The notes: generated by a model from the letters alone, not told the origin. A stretch of DNA of 64,000 nucleotides from Delphinus delphis (GCF_949987515.2 NC_082694.2:63362080-63426079), one strand, 5' to 3'. Positions 34,236 to 46,358 are shown, counted from the stretch's first letter. A program made the numbers and translations.

Positions 34236-34830
34236 AAACATGACTTTTGAAGTCAGGCAGATTCAGGTTCACAGCCCAACTCTACCATTTCTGTTTTAGA
34301 CTGAATTGTGTCTCCCCAAAATTCATATGCTGCAGCCCTAACCCCAGTGTGATTGTACTGGGTGAAAAGACCTTGAAGGAGATAATAAGGTTAAATGAGG
34401 ACATAAGAGTGGGGCCCTAATCTGATAGAATTGGTGTCCTTATAAGAAGAGAAAGAGACATCAGAGATCTCTCTCTCCATGAACACACAGAGGAAAGGTC
34501 GTATGAGGACAGTTAGAAGGTGACCATCTGCAAGCCAAAAAGAAAGGTCTTACCAGAAACCAACACTGCTGGCACCCTGATCCTGAACTTCTAGTCTCCA
34601 TAACTGTGAGAAAACAAATTTCTGTTGTTTAAGCTACCCAGTCTGTGATATTTTGTTATGGCAGACCAAGCAGACTATCAGAACCTCTAAGAGTGTGACC
34701 ATGTACAAGTTATTAAATTTTCTAAGCTTAAAAGTCTATAACACCAGAGGGGAAAACTCAGTTTGCAGGATTTTTGTGAGGATGAGGGATAGGTTTATAC
34801 AGTTTCAAAGTAGATACTGACAAGTCATCA
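34236..34830 (+). mobile_element. MIR SINE, split by a MaLR LTR
   Basis: The head 'TTTTGAAGTCAGGCAGATTC' with 'AGCCCAACTCTACCATTTCT' (34245-34293) and the continuation 'GAGTGTGACCATGTACAAGT', 'GTCTATAACACCAGAGG' and 'TTTTGTGAGGATGAGGGATA' (34690-34800) are consecutive MIR segments, separated by an inserted LTR. Confidence 0.75.
34296..34677 (+). mobile_element. MaLR-type (MLT1-like) solo LTR
   Basis: The consensus order is clear: 'TAGACTGAATTGTGTCTCCC', 'AAATTCATATGCTGCAGCCC', 'CCTTATAAGAAGAGAAAGAG', 'TCTGCAAGCCAAAAAGAAAG', 'GAAAACAAATTTCTGTTGTT', 'GATATTTTGTTATGGCAG'. It is sense-oriented and nested inside a MIR. Confidence 0.9.
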
Positions 34831-35175
34831 TGGAGTGCACTGTGGTCTGCCAACCCATGGATCACCCTTTAGCATCCTACTGATCACTGAAGATATTTGT
34901 CTACAAAGCAACTGAATAACCAGTTAAGAAACCAAAACAGTTCATCAATACCATATAGGACATACAATTTAGTGGTAAGACTAAATTCACTACCAAATGA
35001 ATAAATAAATAGGAGGGAGGATATTAAATTCCAACCAACTGATTTATAGACAAAGATTTATATGTCTTTATAAGTATAGCATGTATCAATTTGAAATACT
35101 CAAGAAATAAAATAAATTAATTATCTTGTAATAAATATTCAGTAATTATAACAAAGAATGTGATTTATTTTATCA
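34831..35175. other. Unassigned intergenic DNA
   Basis: AT-rich stretch with no recognised feature. Confidence 0.5.
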
Positions 35176-35292
35176 GAAATGTTATGCCCTTAGGTAACTC
35201 ATATCACCTGTCTGGGTCTCAGTTTCCTCACACATAAGAAGGTGGATTTGGTCTACATTATCTTAAAGGCCCTTCTAGCTCTGAGTCTAGGG
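35176..35292 (+). mobile_element. MIR-class SINE 3' part
   Basis: 'CTGTCTGGGTCTCAGTTTCC', 'TCACACATAAGAAGGTGGAT', 'TTAAAGGCCCTTCTAGCTCT' and 'GAGTCTAGGG' match the tail type also seen at 13.9 kb. Confidence 0.65.
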
Positions 35293-37517
35293 TACTATAG
35301 GCTGCTCTTCTTTGAAAGATAAGGCTACTGACACATGGCCTGCAGTTATCCGCTCTGGGGATGTTTTTAGTAGAAGACATAAATCTGAAAAAGTTCATCC
35401 ATCCCCACTCTGACCTACCCCTGCCACCCCCTCTTTCTGATGAGGTGAACACATTTAAGGGTCAGCCACCCAGAGCTGGCAGTACGGTCTGGAGCAATGA
35501 AATCAAACAAAGTGTATGTCTTCACATATCCCCAGTACTTTAGTCTCTCAGTAATACAACCTGTTCTAAAACTACAGATTGGAGGGCAGCATTAGCATTT
35601 AACTCTTGGGCTTGTGTTTATTATCTGGTGAGGAATGTAAACTGTCAGTGCTGATAACATGTCTTTCATGGCTCAGATCATCAACATTGAACCAGAAAAC
35701 CTGTTTTGATATAATTTAGTCCATCCCTATGTGAGCTAAATGCAAAATGCAATTCAAGATTTATGTGGTGTCATGTCCCATTGGAGTATGCAAAGAGCCT
35801 TAGTGCCTGGGAAAGGCTTACAGAAAGAGGGGTTCTGGGTGCTTACATCTAGATCCTGAGTGCGTGACAAAAGAGAAGGACGGCATTTGCTGCATATTCA
35901 CTAAAATACCCCAAAGGCTGTGTTTTTCTCTTTTTAAAAGAAGAGGGTGTTAACTGGGTATTTTATTTTTTCCTGAAATATTTGAACTTGCATATGAAGC
36001 ATTTGGTCAGACAACCGAAAGGAACTGTGTCCCTTCTGATAAAACACAGAATTGTGTTCTATGCCCTAAGGAAGTCTCCACAGTCTTCTCTTGATAAGAC
36101 CTCAAGTCAAGAGTGTGACAACATGAAAAATCACATTTGGTCCCTAACACTTTCCTTCTGCTGAAGCTTCCAACAGCATATCCAGAATAGTTCCTGATAT
36201 TTATTCTGTGCACTTTACTTAAATCACCGCGATAGGAAGACTGTTTTCCCACTCATCTTACCACAATAAAACCCATTTTACAGCATAATTATTAAAACAT
36301 TTAACTTAAATATTGCAATCCTTGTTTATTTGTTTATATATCTGTATAGTTCAAAGATTGTTTATAAAAACATGCAAGTTTTATTTCTTCCTTTACAAAA
36401 TGATACCATTTACTAGATACTTTTTCTCAAATGACTCTAAAGCAAGGGAAAAGATTCACTGGTATGAAAATGCTAACACTACATACATATATACACATAC
36501 ACTATATACATATATGTATATACACATACACTATATATACATCAGACATCAAAGTGAGTTTTAAGTTAACTATACTTCAATTTAAAAAATGATTTTAAAA
36601 AGATAAGATTTCTCAATCTAGATAGGTGATTTTTATCTTCTTTATGTTTATGGTATGTATTTTCTGATTTTTCTGTAATTGTTACAAACTACTTATAAAA
36701 TAAAAATGAAAACAAATACCCAAAAAAAGAGAGAACCACAATAAGTCCCCTTTAGAGAGTGTCACACATTGGATATTTTGATAAGACAGGTAATTACCCT
36801 CAAAAAATAGAACGTTTCATTGTGCTCTAAATGAAGAATAAGGTATTTTTATGGGAAGATCTAAACCTCCCCAAAACTCAAAATTGTATTTACGGTTATC
36901 CAGAAGTACCACAAAAGACAATAACAAGTAGAAATGGAAAGACTAAGAAGGCATCAAGTGGTACTCTGAATATTATTTTAGTCTACATCAACCTAGAACA
37001 GTTTCCCAAACATGTCCTGTAGGACACTGGTGGGCCTCAAAATGTAAATGTTCTTCCAAGAAAACAGAATTCTAGATCCTATGGTGAAATACGTTTGGAA
37101 TAAAAGGTAAAACAAAATTACACTTTCATTTACAGTAGGAATTCTCTGAGCCTTTAATATATTCACAGAAATTATGACTCTTAGGGGAGGACCTGTATCT
37201 GGCATGCACTGAAATAAAGGAAATATTCTAAGATTAAAAAAAAAAAAGTAATACTGTTTATGGTATAAAATTTTAAGCAGAATGAAAGAGTATAAGATAA
37301 AAAGTAAAACTTTCTTCATTCTCTTCCTCATTTTCTATCTCTACTCTCCAGTAATAACTAGTGCAAACAGTTTTTTATGTGTTCTTCCAGAATTTTTTCT
37401 AAGCAAACACAAGTGTGTGTGTATCTGAATATATATACAAATATACATGTATAAGCATGCACATATATACACACGTATGTATGTATTGTACACATACGAC
37501 ATAAATTTGTATTAACT
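35293..37517. other. Unassigned DNA with one AT microsatellite
   Basis: An impure TACATA/CACATA repeat lies at about 36479-36543. The stretch 37265-37420 ('CCAGTAATAACTAGTGCAAA', 'TGTGTTCTTCCAGAATTTTT') resembles an L1M-type 3'UTR but weakly. A second TATA/CACA-rich patch is at 37425-37498. The rest is unassigned. Confidence 0.45.
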
Positions 37518-37895
37518 GGGCTTCCCTGGTGGTACAGTGGTTAAGAATCTGCCTGCCAGTGCAAGGGACATGGGTACAAGCCCTGGTCTGAGAAGATCCC
37601 ACATGCTTTAGAGCAACTAAGCCCACGCACCACAATTACTGACCCTGTGCTCTAGAGCCCACAAGCCACAACTACTGAGCCCACGTGGCACAACTACTGA
37701 AGCCCACGTGCCTAGAGCCTGTGCTCCGCAATGAGAAGCTACCACAATGAGAAGCCCGCACACCGCAATGAAGAGTAGCCCCTGCACCACAACAGAGTAG
37801 CCCCCGCTCGCCGCAACTAGAGAAAGCCTGCACACAGCAACAAAGACCCAACGCAGCCAAAAATAAATAAATAAATAAATAAATTTATTAAAATA
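37518..37895 (+). mobile_element. CHR-family SINE, long form
   Basis: This copy begins GGGCTTCCCTGGTGGTACAG and contains the repeated CCACAACTACTGAGCCCACG units, the 'GAAGAGTAGCCCC' block, 'CCGCTCGCCGCAACTAGAG', and 'AACGCAGCCAAAAATAAATA' leading into an AAAT repeat. It is the longest CHR copy in the window. The flanks share a degenerate AAATTTRTATT-type word, so the target duplication is present but decayed, implying greater age than the short-form copies. Confidence 0.92.
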
Positions 37896-38044
37896 AAATT
37901 TATATTTAATGTTGACAACTATACTAGAATTAATCATATTAACTGATTTTTTAGAAATCTAGGAATGAGGTCTTGTCATTTTTAGATCATATCAGGGTTT
38001 CCTCATAGGGAAAAAAATAAGACATAACAATAGAAACTATAATA

Positions 38045-38285
38045 ATATAATAGCTACTCATTATTTAGCATGCACTATTTACCAGTCCAGTGCCTAGCAC
38101 TAACCAAATTTATTACATAAATTATCTCATTGAAACCTCACAATACTCTGTAAGATATGTGTTATCCAGATTTTACAGATAAAGAACTAAAGCTTACTTA
38201 AGTTAAATAACTTGTCTAAGATCAAACAATTAGTTAATGGCCGGTGCAGAACTGCAGAGTCAAAAATCTTAGTTACTATACCTTT
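38045..38285 (+). mobile_element. MIR SINE, nearly complete
   Basis: Core and tail words are in order: 'ATTATTTAGCATGCACTATT', 'AATTATCTCATTGAAACCTC', 'CAGATTTTACAGATAAAGAA', 'TAACTTGTCTAAGATCAAAC', 'TGGCCGGTGCAGAACTGCAG'. Confidence 0.85.
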
Positions 38286-38447
38286 TTGTTAGATTTGAAA
38301 CCTTGAAAAAAATGATCAATAAAATATACATTCCCAATGAAGATATGAGAAGACCAGAAAATAAACTATTTGCTAGTATAAAGACAGAAGGAAAATTATT
38401 TTTGCCTACATAGACATTTATTAAACAGATTCAAAAACTTAATTTTT

Positions 38448-38559
38448 TTAACATCTTTATTGGAGTATAATTGCTTTACAATAGTGTGTTAGTTTCTGCT
38501 GTATCACAAAGTGAATCAGCTATACATATACATATGTCCCCATATCCCCTCCCTCTAGC
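38448..38559 (-). mobile_element. Very short young LINE-1 3'UTR insertion, antisense
   Basis: About 112 bp of L1 3'UTR read backwards ('ACATCTTTATTGGAGTATAA', 'GTTAGTTTCTGCTGTATCAC', 'AAAGTGAATCAGCTATACAT'). It is flanked by a 17-bp TSD, TCAAAAACTTAATTTTT at 38431-38447 and TCAAAAACTGAATTTTT at 38560-38576 (one mismatch). It is a severely 5'-truncated target-primed insertion. Confidence 0.88.
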
Positions 38560-38577
38560 TCAAAAACTGAATTTTTG

Positions 38578-39154
38578 TAAAATTTATAGTTGCACCATAC
38601 AGTTCCCAAGGATTCCCCCGCAAGGGGCAGCAGAGTGGCAAAATGAAAAGCTTTGAAGACAGTAAGCAATGGTTGTCAACTTTGGTGATGCCCTCTTTTG
38701 TAATTGCCCCCTTCACCCCATCTCACATTTTCCTTTCATCATTCCCTACTGCATTTCCTCATTCTTTGAGTTGAGAAAAGCCAGCAACACTTGCTGACAC
38801 TCTTTACTCATGCTGCCATCTTGTCCAGTTCTTCTTTGCAGGCAGTCAAGTTATGGATCCTTCTCTCCACCCCATCCCCAATCTCCCTCCTCCCCACTCT
38901 CCACCCCACCTTCGCCACATTATCAAATGTACCTGCACATGGCCACGTCCCATCTGCTATGGAATCTTAAAAGTTAAGTTTGTGAGGAAATTCAGGGCTT
39001 CGTAGGAGTCACCTACTCCTGAGGGAAGAGGCATTATCTTTGCCTTTTTAATTAGGCTCCTGAGATACATTTAGTTCAGCTCCAACATTATATAAACAAC
39101 TTGGAAGCATTACTCCTATCCTCACAACAAGAAAAAGTGAACAACATTCTCACC
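38578..39154. other. Unassigned intergenic DNA
   Basis: C/T-rich between about 38.70 and 38.95 kb. No recognised repeat or gene. Confidence 0.5.
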
Positions 39155-39305
39155 ACAAAAAAGAAATGGTAATTATGCAATGGGATGGAGGTGTTAGCTA
39201 ATGCTTTGGTGGTCATCATTGTGCAATATGTAAGTAGAAAATCAATACACTGCACACCTAAGCTTACATAATATTATGTGTCAATTATATCTCAATAAAG
39301 CGGGG
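39155..39305 (+). mobile_element. Ancient LINE-1 3' terminus
   Basis: 'GAAATGGTAATTATGCAATG', 'ATTGTGCAATATGTAAGTAG' and 'ATGTGTCAATTATATCTCAA' followed by TAAAG match an L1MA/MB-type 3' end. It adjoins a 5'-region L1 fragment. Confidence 0.75.
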
Positions 39306-39309
39306 GTGG

Positions 39310-40295
39310 AAAAGTGAAAATCAACAACTCTTCTTGAACCCATCAGAAAACTGGTATCACAGGGTAAACTGCCACCCCAAAAAGGAAAGAAACAGGTACT
39401 TGTGAAAGCCACCACCACCCCCAGACACACCCAACTAGAAGATAAGCTTAATCAGAAGTTTGTAGAAGAAACCCTCTCCTCCACATGCTACCAACACATC
39501 AATAAGCCTCCAGTGTAATAACAGTGGATAGAAGCTGAAAGAGCTGCAGTGTATAGACTCTTTCTCAGAAGCAACGCAGAGTAGCCCCAAAGCGAAGAGA
39601 AGAGATTAAAACTAAGGACACCAGATGAACCTGAATCCTCTACTACCTATAATTACAACAAACATTAAACATAGCCCAACTCCTAGCCAGATTAACACAA
39701 ATCCTCACACTAAAAACCTTTTTACCTCAGTACCTATTACTCATACAACATATCCAGCTTTCAGCAAAAAGTTACAAACTGTGCCAAAGATGAGGAAAAA
39801 AGCACTTTGAAGAGACAAGCACTCATCAGAACCAGGCTCAAATATGACACAGATGTTGGAATTATCAAACAAGGACATCAAAATAACTATGATTAATATG
39901 TTAAAGGCTCTAACAGAAAAGGTAGACAATAGACCAGACTGGTAATGTCAGTAGAGACATGGAAACTCTAAGAAAGAACCAAAAGGAAATGCTAGAAATC
40001 AAAAACACAGTAACAGAACTGGAGAATGACTTTGATGAACTTTTCACTAGACGCAGCACAACTGAAGAAAGAATCAGTGAACTTCAAGTCAGGTCAATAG
40101 AAACTTCTCAAACTGAAATAGAAAAGAAATAATACAGGATAAAAAAAGAACAGAACATCTAAGAACTGTGTTACAATATCAAAAGGAATAACACACATAT
40201 AATTAGAAAAGCAGAACAGCGAATAGGACAGAAGAAATATTTGAAGTAATAATGATGAAGAACTTTCCAAAATTAATGACATACACCAAACCTGT
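39310..40295 (+). mobile_element. Ancient LINE-1 5'UTR end and ORF1 remnant
   Basis: 'AACTGCCACCCCAAAAAGGA', 'GCCCCAAAGCGAAGAGAAGA', 'TATGACACAGATGTTGGAAT', 'CTGGAGAATGACTTTGATGA' and 'AAGAAAGAATCAGTGAACTT' read through an older L1 from 5'UTR into ORF1, with stops in every frame. A head-to-tail join with the preceding L1 3' end makes two separate fragments. Confidence 0.65.
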
Positions 40296-40422
40296 CCCTA
40301 GAGAAGCTCCATGACAGCACATTTGAAAATGGCCCTACTTCTGTGTGTCTTTAACTTCCCTACACAAATCTCTTGGTCCCTGGCAGTGATGCTCGTTTTA
40401 AGGGGAAAGGAAAAGGTTGCCG

Positions 40423-40908
40423 GTATTAGTTTCTCACGACTGCTGTAACAAATTACCACAAACCTGCTGGCATAAAATAACACAGCTTTATAACAGTTCT
40501 GGAGATCAGAAGTCTAAAATTAGGCAGGGCTGTTTCCTTCTGCAGACTCTTGGGGAAAATTTGTTTTCTTGCCTTTTCTAGCTTCTGGAAGTCTCCTACT
40601 TTCCTTGGCTCATGTCCCTTCCTTATCACTCCAACCTCTTGCTTCCATCATCACATCAGCAACTTCTCTTCTGTAGTCAAATCTCAATCTCTCCCTATCT
40701 ATCTATCTCTATCTCTCCTCCCCCTCTACTATAAGGACATGTGTTATTACATTTAGAACCCACCTGAATAATCCAGGATAATTTCCCCATCTCAACATCC
40801 TTAATCATATCTGCAAAGTCCCTCTTGCCATGTAAGTAATCGTTCACAGGTTCCAGAAATTAGTATCTGGATATCTTTGGAGGCCATTATTCAGCCTCCC
40901 AAGGTACC
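40423..40908 (-). mobile_element. MaLR-type solo LTR, antisense
   Basis: On the + strand: 'TTAGTTTCTCACGACTGCTG', 'TAACAAATTACCACAAACCT', 'AGCTTCTGGAAGTCTCC', 'AACATCCTTAATCATATCTG', 'GGCCATTATTCAGCCTCCCA'. A small TATC microsatellite (40695-40718) sits within. It is the same type as the partial LTR at 21.47 kb and more complete on its left. Confidence 0.85.
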
Positions 40909-41108
40909 CTTTTGAGGTATGGACAAAGCAGGGAAAATAAATTGACAGCAATATACATCCATGGATCTGGCATTCACACACAGGACTGAAATTATTATAA
41001 AGCTTGATAAAGAACTTCCCATTAGCTACTAAGGACACCAAAGAACTCTAAGGCAAATTTCACTCAAAGCTTTCCAGTTAGACATCATGCATACATCAGA
41101 AATGTTGG

Positions 41109-41312
41109 GGCTTCCCTGGTAGCGCAGTGGTTGAGAGTCTGCCTGCAGATGCAGGGGACACAGATTCCTGCCCCGGTCCGGGAAGATCCCACATGCCGCA
41201 GAGCGGCTGGGCCCGTGAGCCATGGCCGCTGAGCCTGCGCGTCCAGAGCCTGTGCTCTGCAACGGGAGAGGCCACAACAGTGAGAGGCCCGCGTACCGCA
41301 AAAAAAAAAAAA
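41109..41312 (+). mobile_element. CHR-family SINE, short cetacean form
   Basis: A near-consensus short CHR with A box TAGCGCAGTGG. The B box is altered (GATTCCTGCCC instead of GGTTCGTGCCC). The body has 'GAGCGGCTGGGCCCGTGAGC' and ends CGTACCGCA plus polyA. A perfect 11-bp TSD, AGAAATGTTGG, lies at 41098-41108 and 41313-41323. Confidence 0.96.
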
Positions 41313-41323
41313 AGAAATGTTGG

Positions 41324-43734
41324 TAAGTGCTTGCCTCCTTTGTTTTACAAACTAAGTCATCTGTTATAATCCTTTCTAATTCTTACAAGTTCTAGAGATA
41401 CTAATTGCAAAATAGGTGTTGTCTTACATACTTCCAACATTAATTCATATGCAAGGTTTTGATTATCTTCCAACTTAATGTTTTATTTTTGAAAAGGGGG
41501 AAAACAGTGTATTTTCCTATGGAAGTTGGCAGGATTTACATTCTTTCAATGAAACAATAAGTTGAAATTTTAAGAATTTATTTTAGAGCATGAAGATGTC
41601 TTTGATATACATACATCACCCTAGGCGATGGCTCCTGGTATTATTAGAAAGAGGCCTGGGAAAAGCTAAGAAGATGGTTTGTTTATATTTGGATGGAGGA
41701 GGAATGGGAGGTCATTGGGCTAAATACAGACAGAAATGACTTTTATAACATTTTAACAATCTGTACTATTGGCACCAACCAATAAGAATGAATGCCAGCT
41801 GAAAACAAGCTTTGCACCCTTACTGCATATATCTATTGCTATCAACCCTGAACATGCAGCAAAATTATCATAAGAAAATAAACATGTTAGTAGTCTTGGT
41901 TCAGTATTCTTACATTTCTGGACTTCCTTTTGTTACTACAGTTCATATAATTACTCTAATTTTTTTTAAATCACATTCATGGGGAGGGGGAATAAGAAAG
42001 CTCCAAAAAATAGCAACTGCAGAGAGGCAAAGCTTCCCTTTGGAAATAGGGATGGAGATGGTGATGGGAACTGAGGTTCTAAGATCAGGGTAACCAGCAG
42101 CTAAGTCCCATCCCATGAGATAAAAAGGATCTTCTCATTCACCTTTTCTAAATTGTACATCTCTCCTCTCATTTATCCACCTTCTCCATTCCCTTCCCTC
42201 CCTCTCTCCTTCTCTCTCTCCTCTCTCTCTCTGTCTCTCTCTCTCTCTTTCTTTCCATCTCCACACTCATACACAACCCTCTGTCTCCTCCAGGACCTCC
42301 TTCACTCCCATAGCTTCAACCCTACTTTCTAGCCAGATGATTCCAAATCCAACACCAATCCAACTCTTCTCACCAACATGAGTTCCATTTTGGAAATGTG
42401 CTGACTTGGCAAGAAGCACTTTTACATATTTTGTCAAATATTTCCTTACCCAAGTTACCTTATTAAAACTTATGAAGCTGGTATTAAAACCTGTATTTTC
42501 CTAACAGAGAAAATGAGGCTTGGATTCCTCTGCTCTTTTCGTTTTCCACTTGACTGTCATAAGCAACTGCCACTGTGCTTTTTTTTTTTTTTTTTTTTTT
42601 GGAGTAACACAGTAAATTGATTTGGCTGATTCAGAGAACCAAGAAAATAAATACAAAAAAAGTATCAGGACCTAATTTTTTGAATGACTTGGCAAGTCAG
42701 TTCAGTTAAAATTACTAATTCAGAATCTGTACCTGGACAAATTAAAATGTCATAGGGCCCGTGCTGAAAACATGGTGCTTAAAACGTGCCCCATCATCTC
42801 AGCAGCCACCCCAGCTCATCATATTAGCCCAGGCTAAAGCTCCACCCCTGTGAGCACTTAGAGCTAATGACACTAGTCACTCCAAGTCCTTGTAAAACAG
42901 GACAGTGGCACTGCTCATAATAAATGTGTTCAGGCAACAGCTAACTGACAGGTGAAAGATGAATTGGAAGTTTTAGGGCATTCTGCAAACTTAGCCAGAT
43001 CAATCTGAAACAACAAAAAACTTGTCAGAGGTCAACAGTTTTCAGTATATCATCCAGGATTCATTCTTTCCTTCCAGACTTCTGGCCACTTACTTCCAGA
43101 AGTGCCACTTCTAGAAGCTTCTCTCCTGTATAATGCCAACTCACATATAAGGAATGAGACTAGCTGTCCTGATAAACACCTCCAACTACCTGAAGAGGCA
43201 GGCAGGTGTGGCACAGGCTTTCAGCTCAGCTCCCAAGTAACTTGGCATAACATGACCCAATGACATACTGCCACTAAAACCTGGTGCAAACAGAGAAATT
43301 TCCTTCTGTGCAGATGCCAGGTCGAACCCCATATTGGCAGGCAGCATGTGTTTCTGTTGGCTTGGTCTCCTCGAGGCAGATTGCAGAGGGAGTGTTGATT
43401 TTTATAACAGACCCAAATGAGCTACAGGGTCCAGACCCGCCCAGCACATTTAAAGCAGGCTGAGTGCCAGGTGACACTTCCGTGTTAGAAGTAATGAGAA
43501 AAGTCATGGGCCCCCCAAGTCACGGAACACAACCAAGCAGCCAAAAAACAAAGAGATTCCTAAGGTAAAAAGCTATGCAGAAACATTATCATAGTTTATT
43601 CCTTATCCTCAAAAAGGCTGAAAAGTGAAACAGAACAATATTACAATAAGGTACTGTGTCTTTAGAAATGGGTGCTCCACATCATGTTCTGATGTTATTC
43701 AATAATTATAGATGCTACCTGCTCATTTTGTGAT
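41324..43734. other. Mostly single-copy DNA with low-complexity tracts
   Basis: A C/T-only-like tract at about 42188-42262 (TCTCTCTCTC with CCTT interruptions) and a T22 run at 42579-42600 stand out. The 42.75-43.55 kb section is more balanced in composition, but I see no exon, CpG island or repeat family I can name. Confidence 0.5.
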
Positions 43735-43890
43735 AGCAAAAAATCTACTGAGTGCTTATTGTATGCAAATAACACATTAAGAGCATTTTCCAATTTAATC
43801 CTCATGGTTCTGTGATATAATAACTGATTTTGCTCTCATTTTAGAGATGAAGAAGCTGATACTTGAAGGTCCCATAGTTAATGATAGACT
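43735..43890 (+). mobile_element. MIR SINE
   Basis: 'CTACTGAGTGCTTATTGTAT', 'TTTTCCAATTTAATCCTCAT', 'TAGAGATGAAGAAGCTGATA' and 'CTTGAAGGTCCCATAGTTAA' are consecutive MIR core-to-tail words. Confidence 0.8.
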
Positions 43891-44655
43891 TTGTCTGTAT
43901 CCTTAACCTCTATACAATACTGTCCCTTAACCATCTTCAACTCTTCAGAAAAGTGGAATACTAAGTGTCATAAAAATATAGTAAGACTGCACCTGTATTT
44001 GCTCATCTTCAGTTTCTTATTGCCCTATTTTCAAAGATGGTATCTACTTATATCTACCATGCACATTGCTATCCCTACATTTTTTGACCCTAGAAAAATA
44101 TATTTTATATGTTGCATTTGGATATTATATTAAGTACCTTTCCCAAAAATGCCTGTAAGTACAAATAAACTCTACTGTTTTAAACCCACTTGTCCTCCTA
44201 CTCAAGAACAACAGACATGCTGAGAACGATGTTTGTCCCATGCTTTCAATTCATGGGCTGGAAAATCCAAGCCAGTCCCCACTGACAGATCTTATTATTC
44301 TCAGATACAGCAGAAGAGAAACATTCGCTTTCTATAGGCAATTTCTGTATGTGTTTTCCGACCTCTGTGGTTAGGCAAAGATGCGTGTAGAATTGCAATC
44401 TTCTAATTTCTATTTGCCTTCATTTTCGCAATTCCGTTTCCCACCACATTCTTGTCTTAGATCTTTTGTTTTAATTTAGTCAAGTTGATAGACAAGTATT
44501 CTAGGGTGGGAAAAGAAGAAAAATAGACATGGAAGCATTTTCTTAAAGGAGAGAGTGAAGAAAAAGAAAGTAGGCAGTTGTTCAACATTCTAGGGGTGTT
44601 AAGACAGTTGTAAATAAAATTTACCTCAAGTGTTAGTTGGAAGCAAAGTTATGTC
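43891..44655. other. Unassigned intergenic DNA
   Basis: No recognised repeat or coding sequence. Confidence 0.5.
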
Positions 44656-44780
44656 ATCATAATCATCATAATAACTAACAGGTGTGAAGGATTACCATGT
44701 GCTGAGTGTTCTAGATAGAATATCTCACTCAATTCCCAAAACAAACCTATAATTTAAATATTATTATCTCATTTGTGTTG
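44656..44780 (+). mobile_element. MIR SINE, core
   Basis: 'ATTACCATGTGCTGAGTGTT', 'TCTCACTCAATTCCCAAAAC' and 'ATTTAAATATTATTATCTCA' give the MIR core. The tail is missing. Confidence 0.6.
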
Positions 44781-44799
44781 GTGAGATTCCTTCACAGCT

Positions 44800-45010
44800 T
44801 TCCTAGCTCTGTAGCATGTAGCTTACCCTCTGAAGGGCTTTAGGCAGATGTCCATACCTGCATTTATCATATCATGGTATAACTCATTATTTATCACTTA
44901 TAGTTTTAATTCACTGTCAGCTCCATAAAGGAAAGAACTGGACCTTCTTTATCTCCTTCTCTCCAGACATTTTTAGAGTTCTAGACCATGATGAGTGCCC
45001 ACCTGATGCT
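44800..45010 (+). mobile_element. L2 LINE 3' end
   Basis: 'CATACCTGCATTTATCATAT', 'GTCAGCTCCATAAAGGAAAG' and 'GACCTTCTTTATCTCCTTCT' match the L2 terminal region. Confidence 0.55.
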
Positions 45011-46157
45011 TGTCAAGAACATACACTAAAAGTGAAGGAAAGAAAGAAAATAAAGTTTCCACAGGAAACTGGAACGCATTTGGGGAGCTTCAGAATTAGA
45101 AACATGGTCTGTTCTGCTATAATGAGAGAATTGTGGCTCTAAAACAACCTCCTGTTTCTAAATAAACTTGGACTCTTAAAATAACATGGACTACCAAAAA
45201 TTATGTTTGAATATAATTAACTTTTAGTTTGCCAGTATGTCCCTGAGGCTGGGCACACAGGGACTTAATGCATTCTGTTTTTAAATCAATGTCAGAAAGG
45301 GACTAGGGAGTAGGGGGTTTCAAACTATTGATAAGCCTTACTTCTCTAACAGGAGTGTTTATTCATAGCTATGGAATCAAAACACCCCTGAACAAATGCT
45401 GCTGCCTTTGAGCACATATCTGTGGCCCATATTGGTGTCCCTCCTTTCCCATCTCCAACCCACTCATTAGCACAAGCTTCTTCCACTTTCTCATCACTCA
45501 GTATTGTGGAAAAAAAAGCACAAACACACTCAAAGAACTCAACAGCTCCACCATACCCCCTCCTTCAGGAACAATGTTAATTTCCAAGCAGGTTCAAGTT
45601 ATAACCTACACTGGTCCTCGGAATGCAAATAGTGCCCCCTTGATTATTCAATCCTGTTACAACCAATTTGCATTATGAAAACTGAAGTTATATAAGTAAT
45701 CCATATATGTGGGTTTCAGATGATCTACCACTCTACACAATAATGAATTATAGATTTTGCCCTTCAACCTGACATCATGTTAGGTCCTTTGCACTGATGC
45801 TATAGCCCTTTAGGACTGAGGTAGTAGATTTACTCCCTCACATAGGTCAGTGAGCCTGGGCTGGAGTCTAAGCTCCAGGAATGCAGTTGCTAAAAAAAAG
45901 AAACCCTGAGCCTCTTCCTCATGGAAGCAGAGAGAAGCTAGTCCCCAAACAGTAGGGAGAAAAAAGCTCCAACTGCTAGCAATGGCTAGAGCACATAAAT
46001 GTGGGAGGTAGAAGCCTGCACAGAAACCTTTCAAAGGGCTCTATACGATAAAAAAGAGAGAAAGAGAAGGGTCTAGGGTATCAATGATGTTTCCTGCTCT
46101 TTGTGCACAGGCAGGGGAACTCTAGCTTTCTCCAAATAAGTTGAATGACTCTTCAGG
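45011..46157. other. Unassigned intergenic DNA
   Basis: Nothing recognised. The minus frame at 45810-46034 is hydrophobic by composition but has no coding context. Confidence 0.5.
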
Positions 46158-46358
46158 TTTTTTCCAGGGTGGTGATGTTGCTTACAGCATCCACACTCTT
46201 TTTCGTCCTGGCTAGTTAAAGTGAATTGACAGTATTAGCAAAAATCTTTGGAATTCATCAAACTCCCTGGATTGAAAGTCAAAATCAGACCTTTTCAATG
46301 ATGATTTTCTGGATCTGGAGTCTGAGGCATCTCCCTTTCTGAATTAGAACTAGAAGGA
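46158..46358. repeat. Diverged direct repeat, copy A (family unknown)
   Basis: It shares an ordered series of words with 47258-47462: 'TCCAGGGTGRTGATG', 'CATCCAYRCTCTTTT', 'TTTGGAATTCA', 'GTCAAAATCAG', 'TGGAGTC', 'CCTTTCTGAATT'. I estimate roughly 75% identity over about 200 bp. I do not recognise a repeat family. Retroviral internal sequence or an unnamed low-copy repeat are options. Confidence 0.75.

Noticed and set aside
36479..36545. AT-rich palindromic-looking TACATA tract as a replication origin or attachment site
   Set aside because: It is simple-sequence DNA; the partial palindromes follow from the repeat units.
42188..42262. Pyrimidine-rich tract as a splice-acceptor cluster
   Set aside because: It is a low-complexity CT tract with no supported exon downstream.
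42750..43550. More balanced base composition considered as a CpG island or promoter
   Set aside because: CpG dinucleotides are sparse, and no exon, TATA or GC-box cluster is evident.
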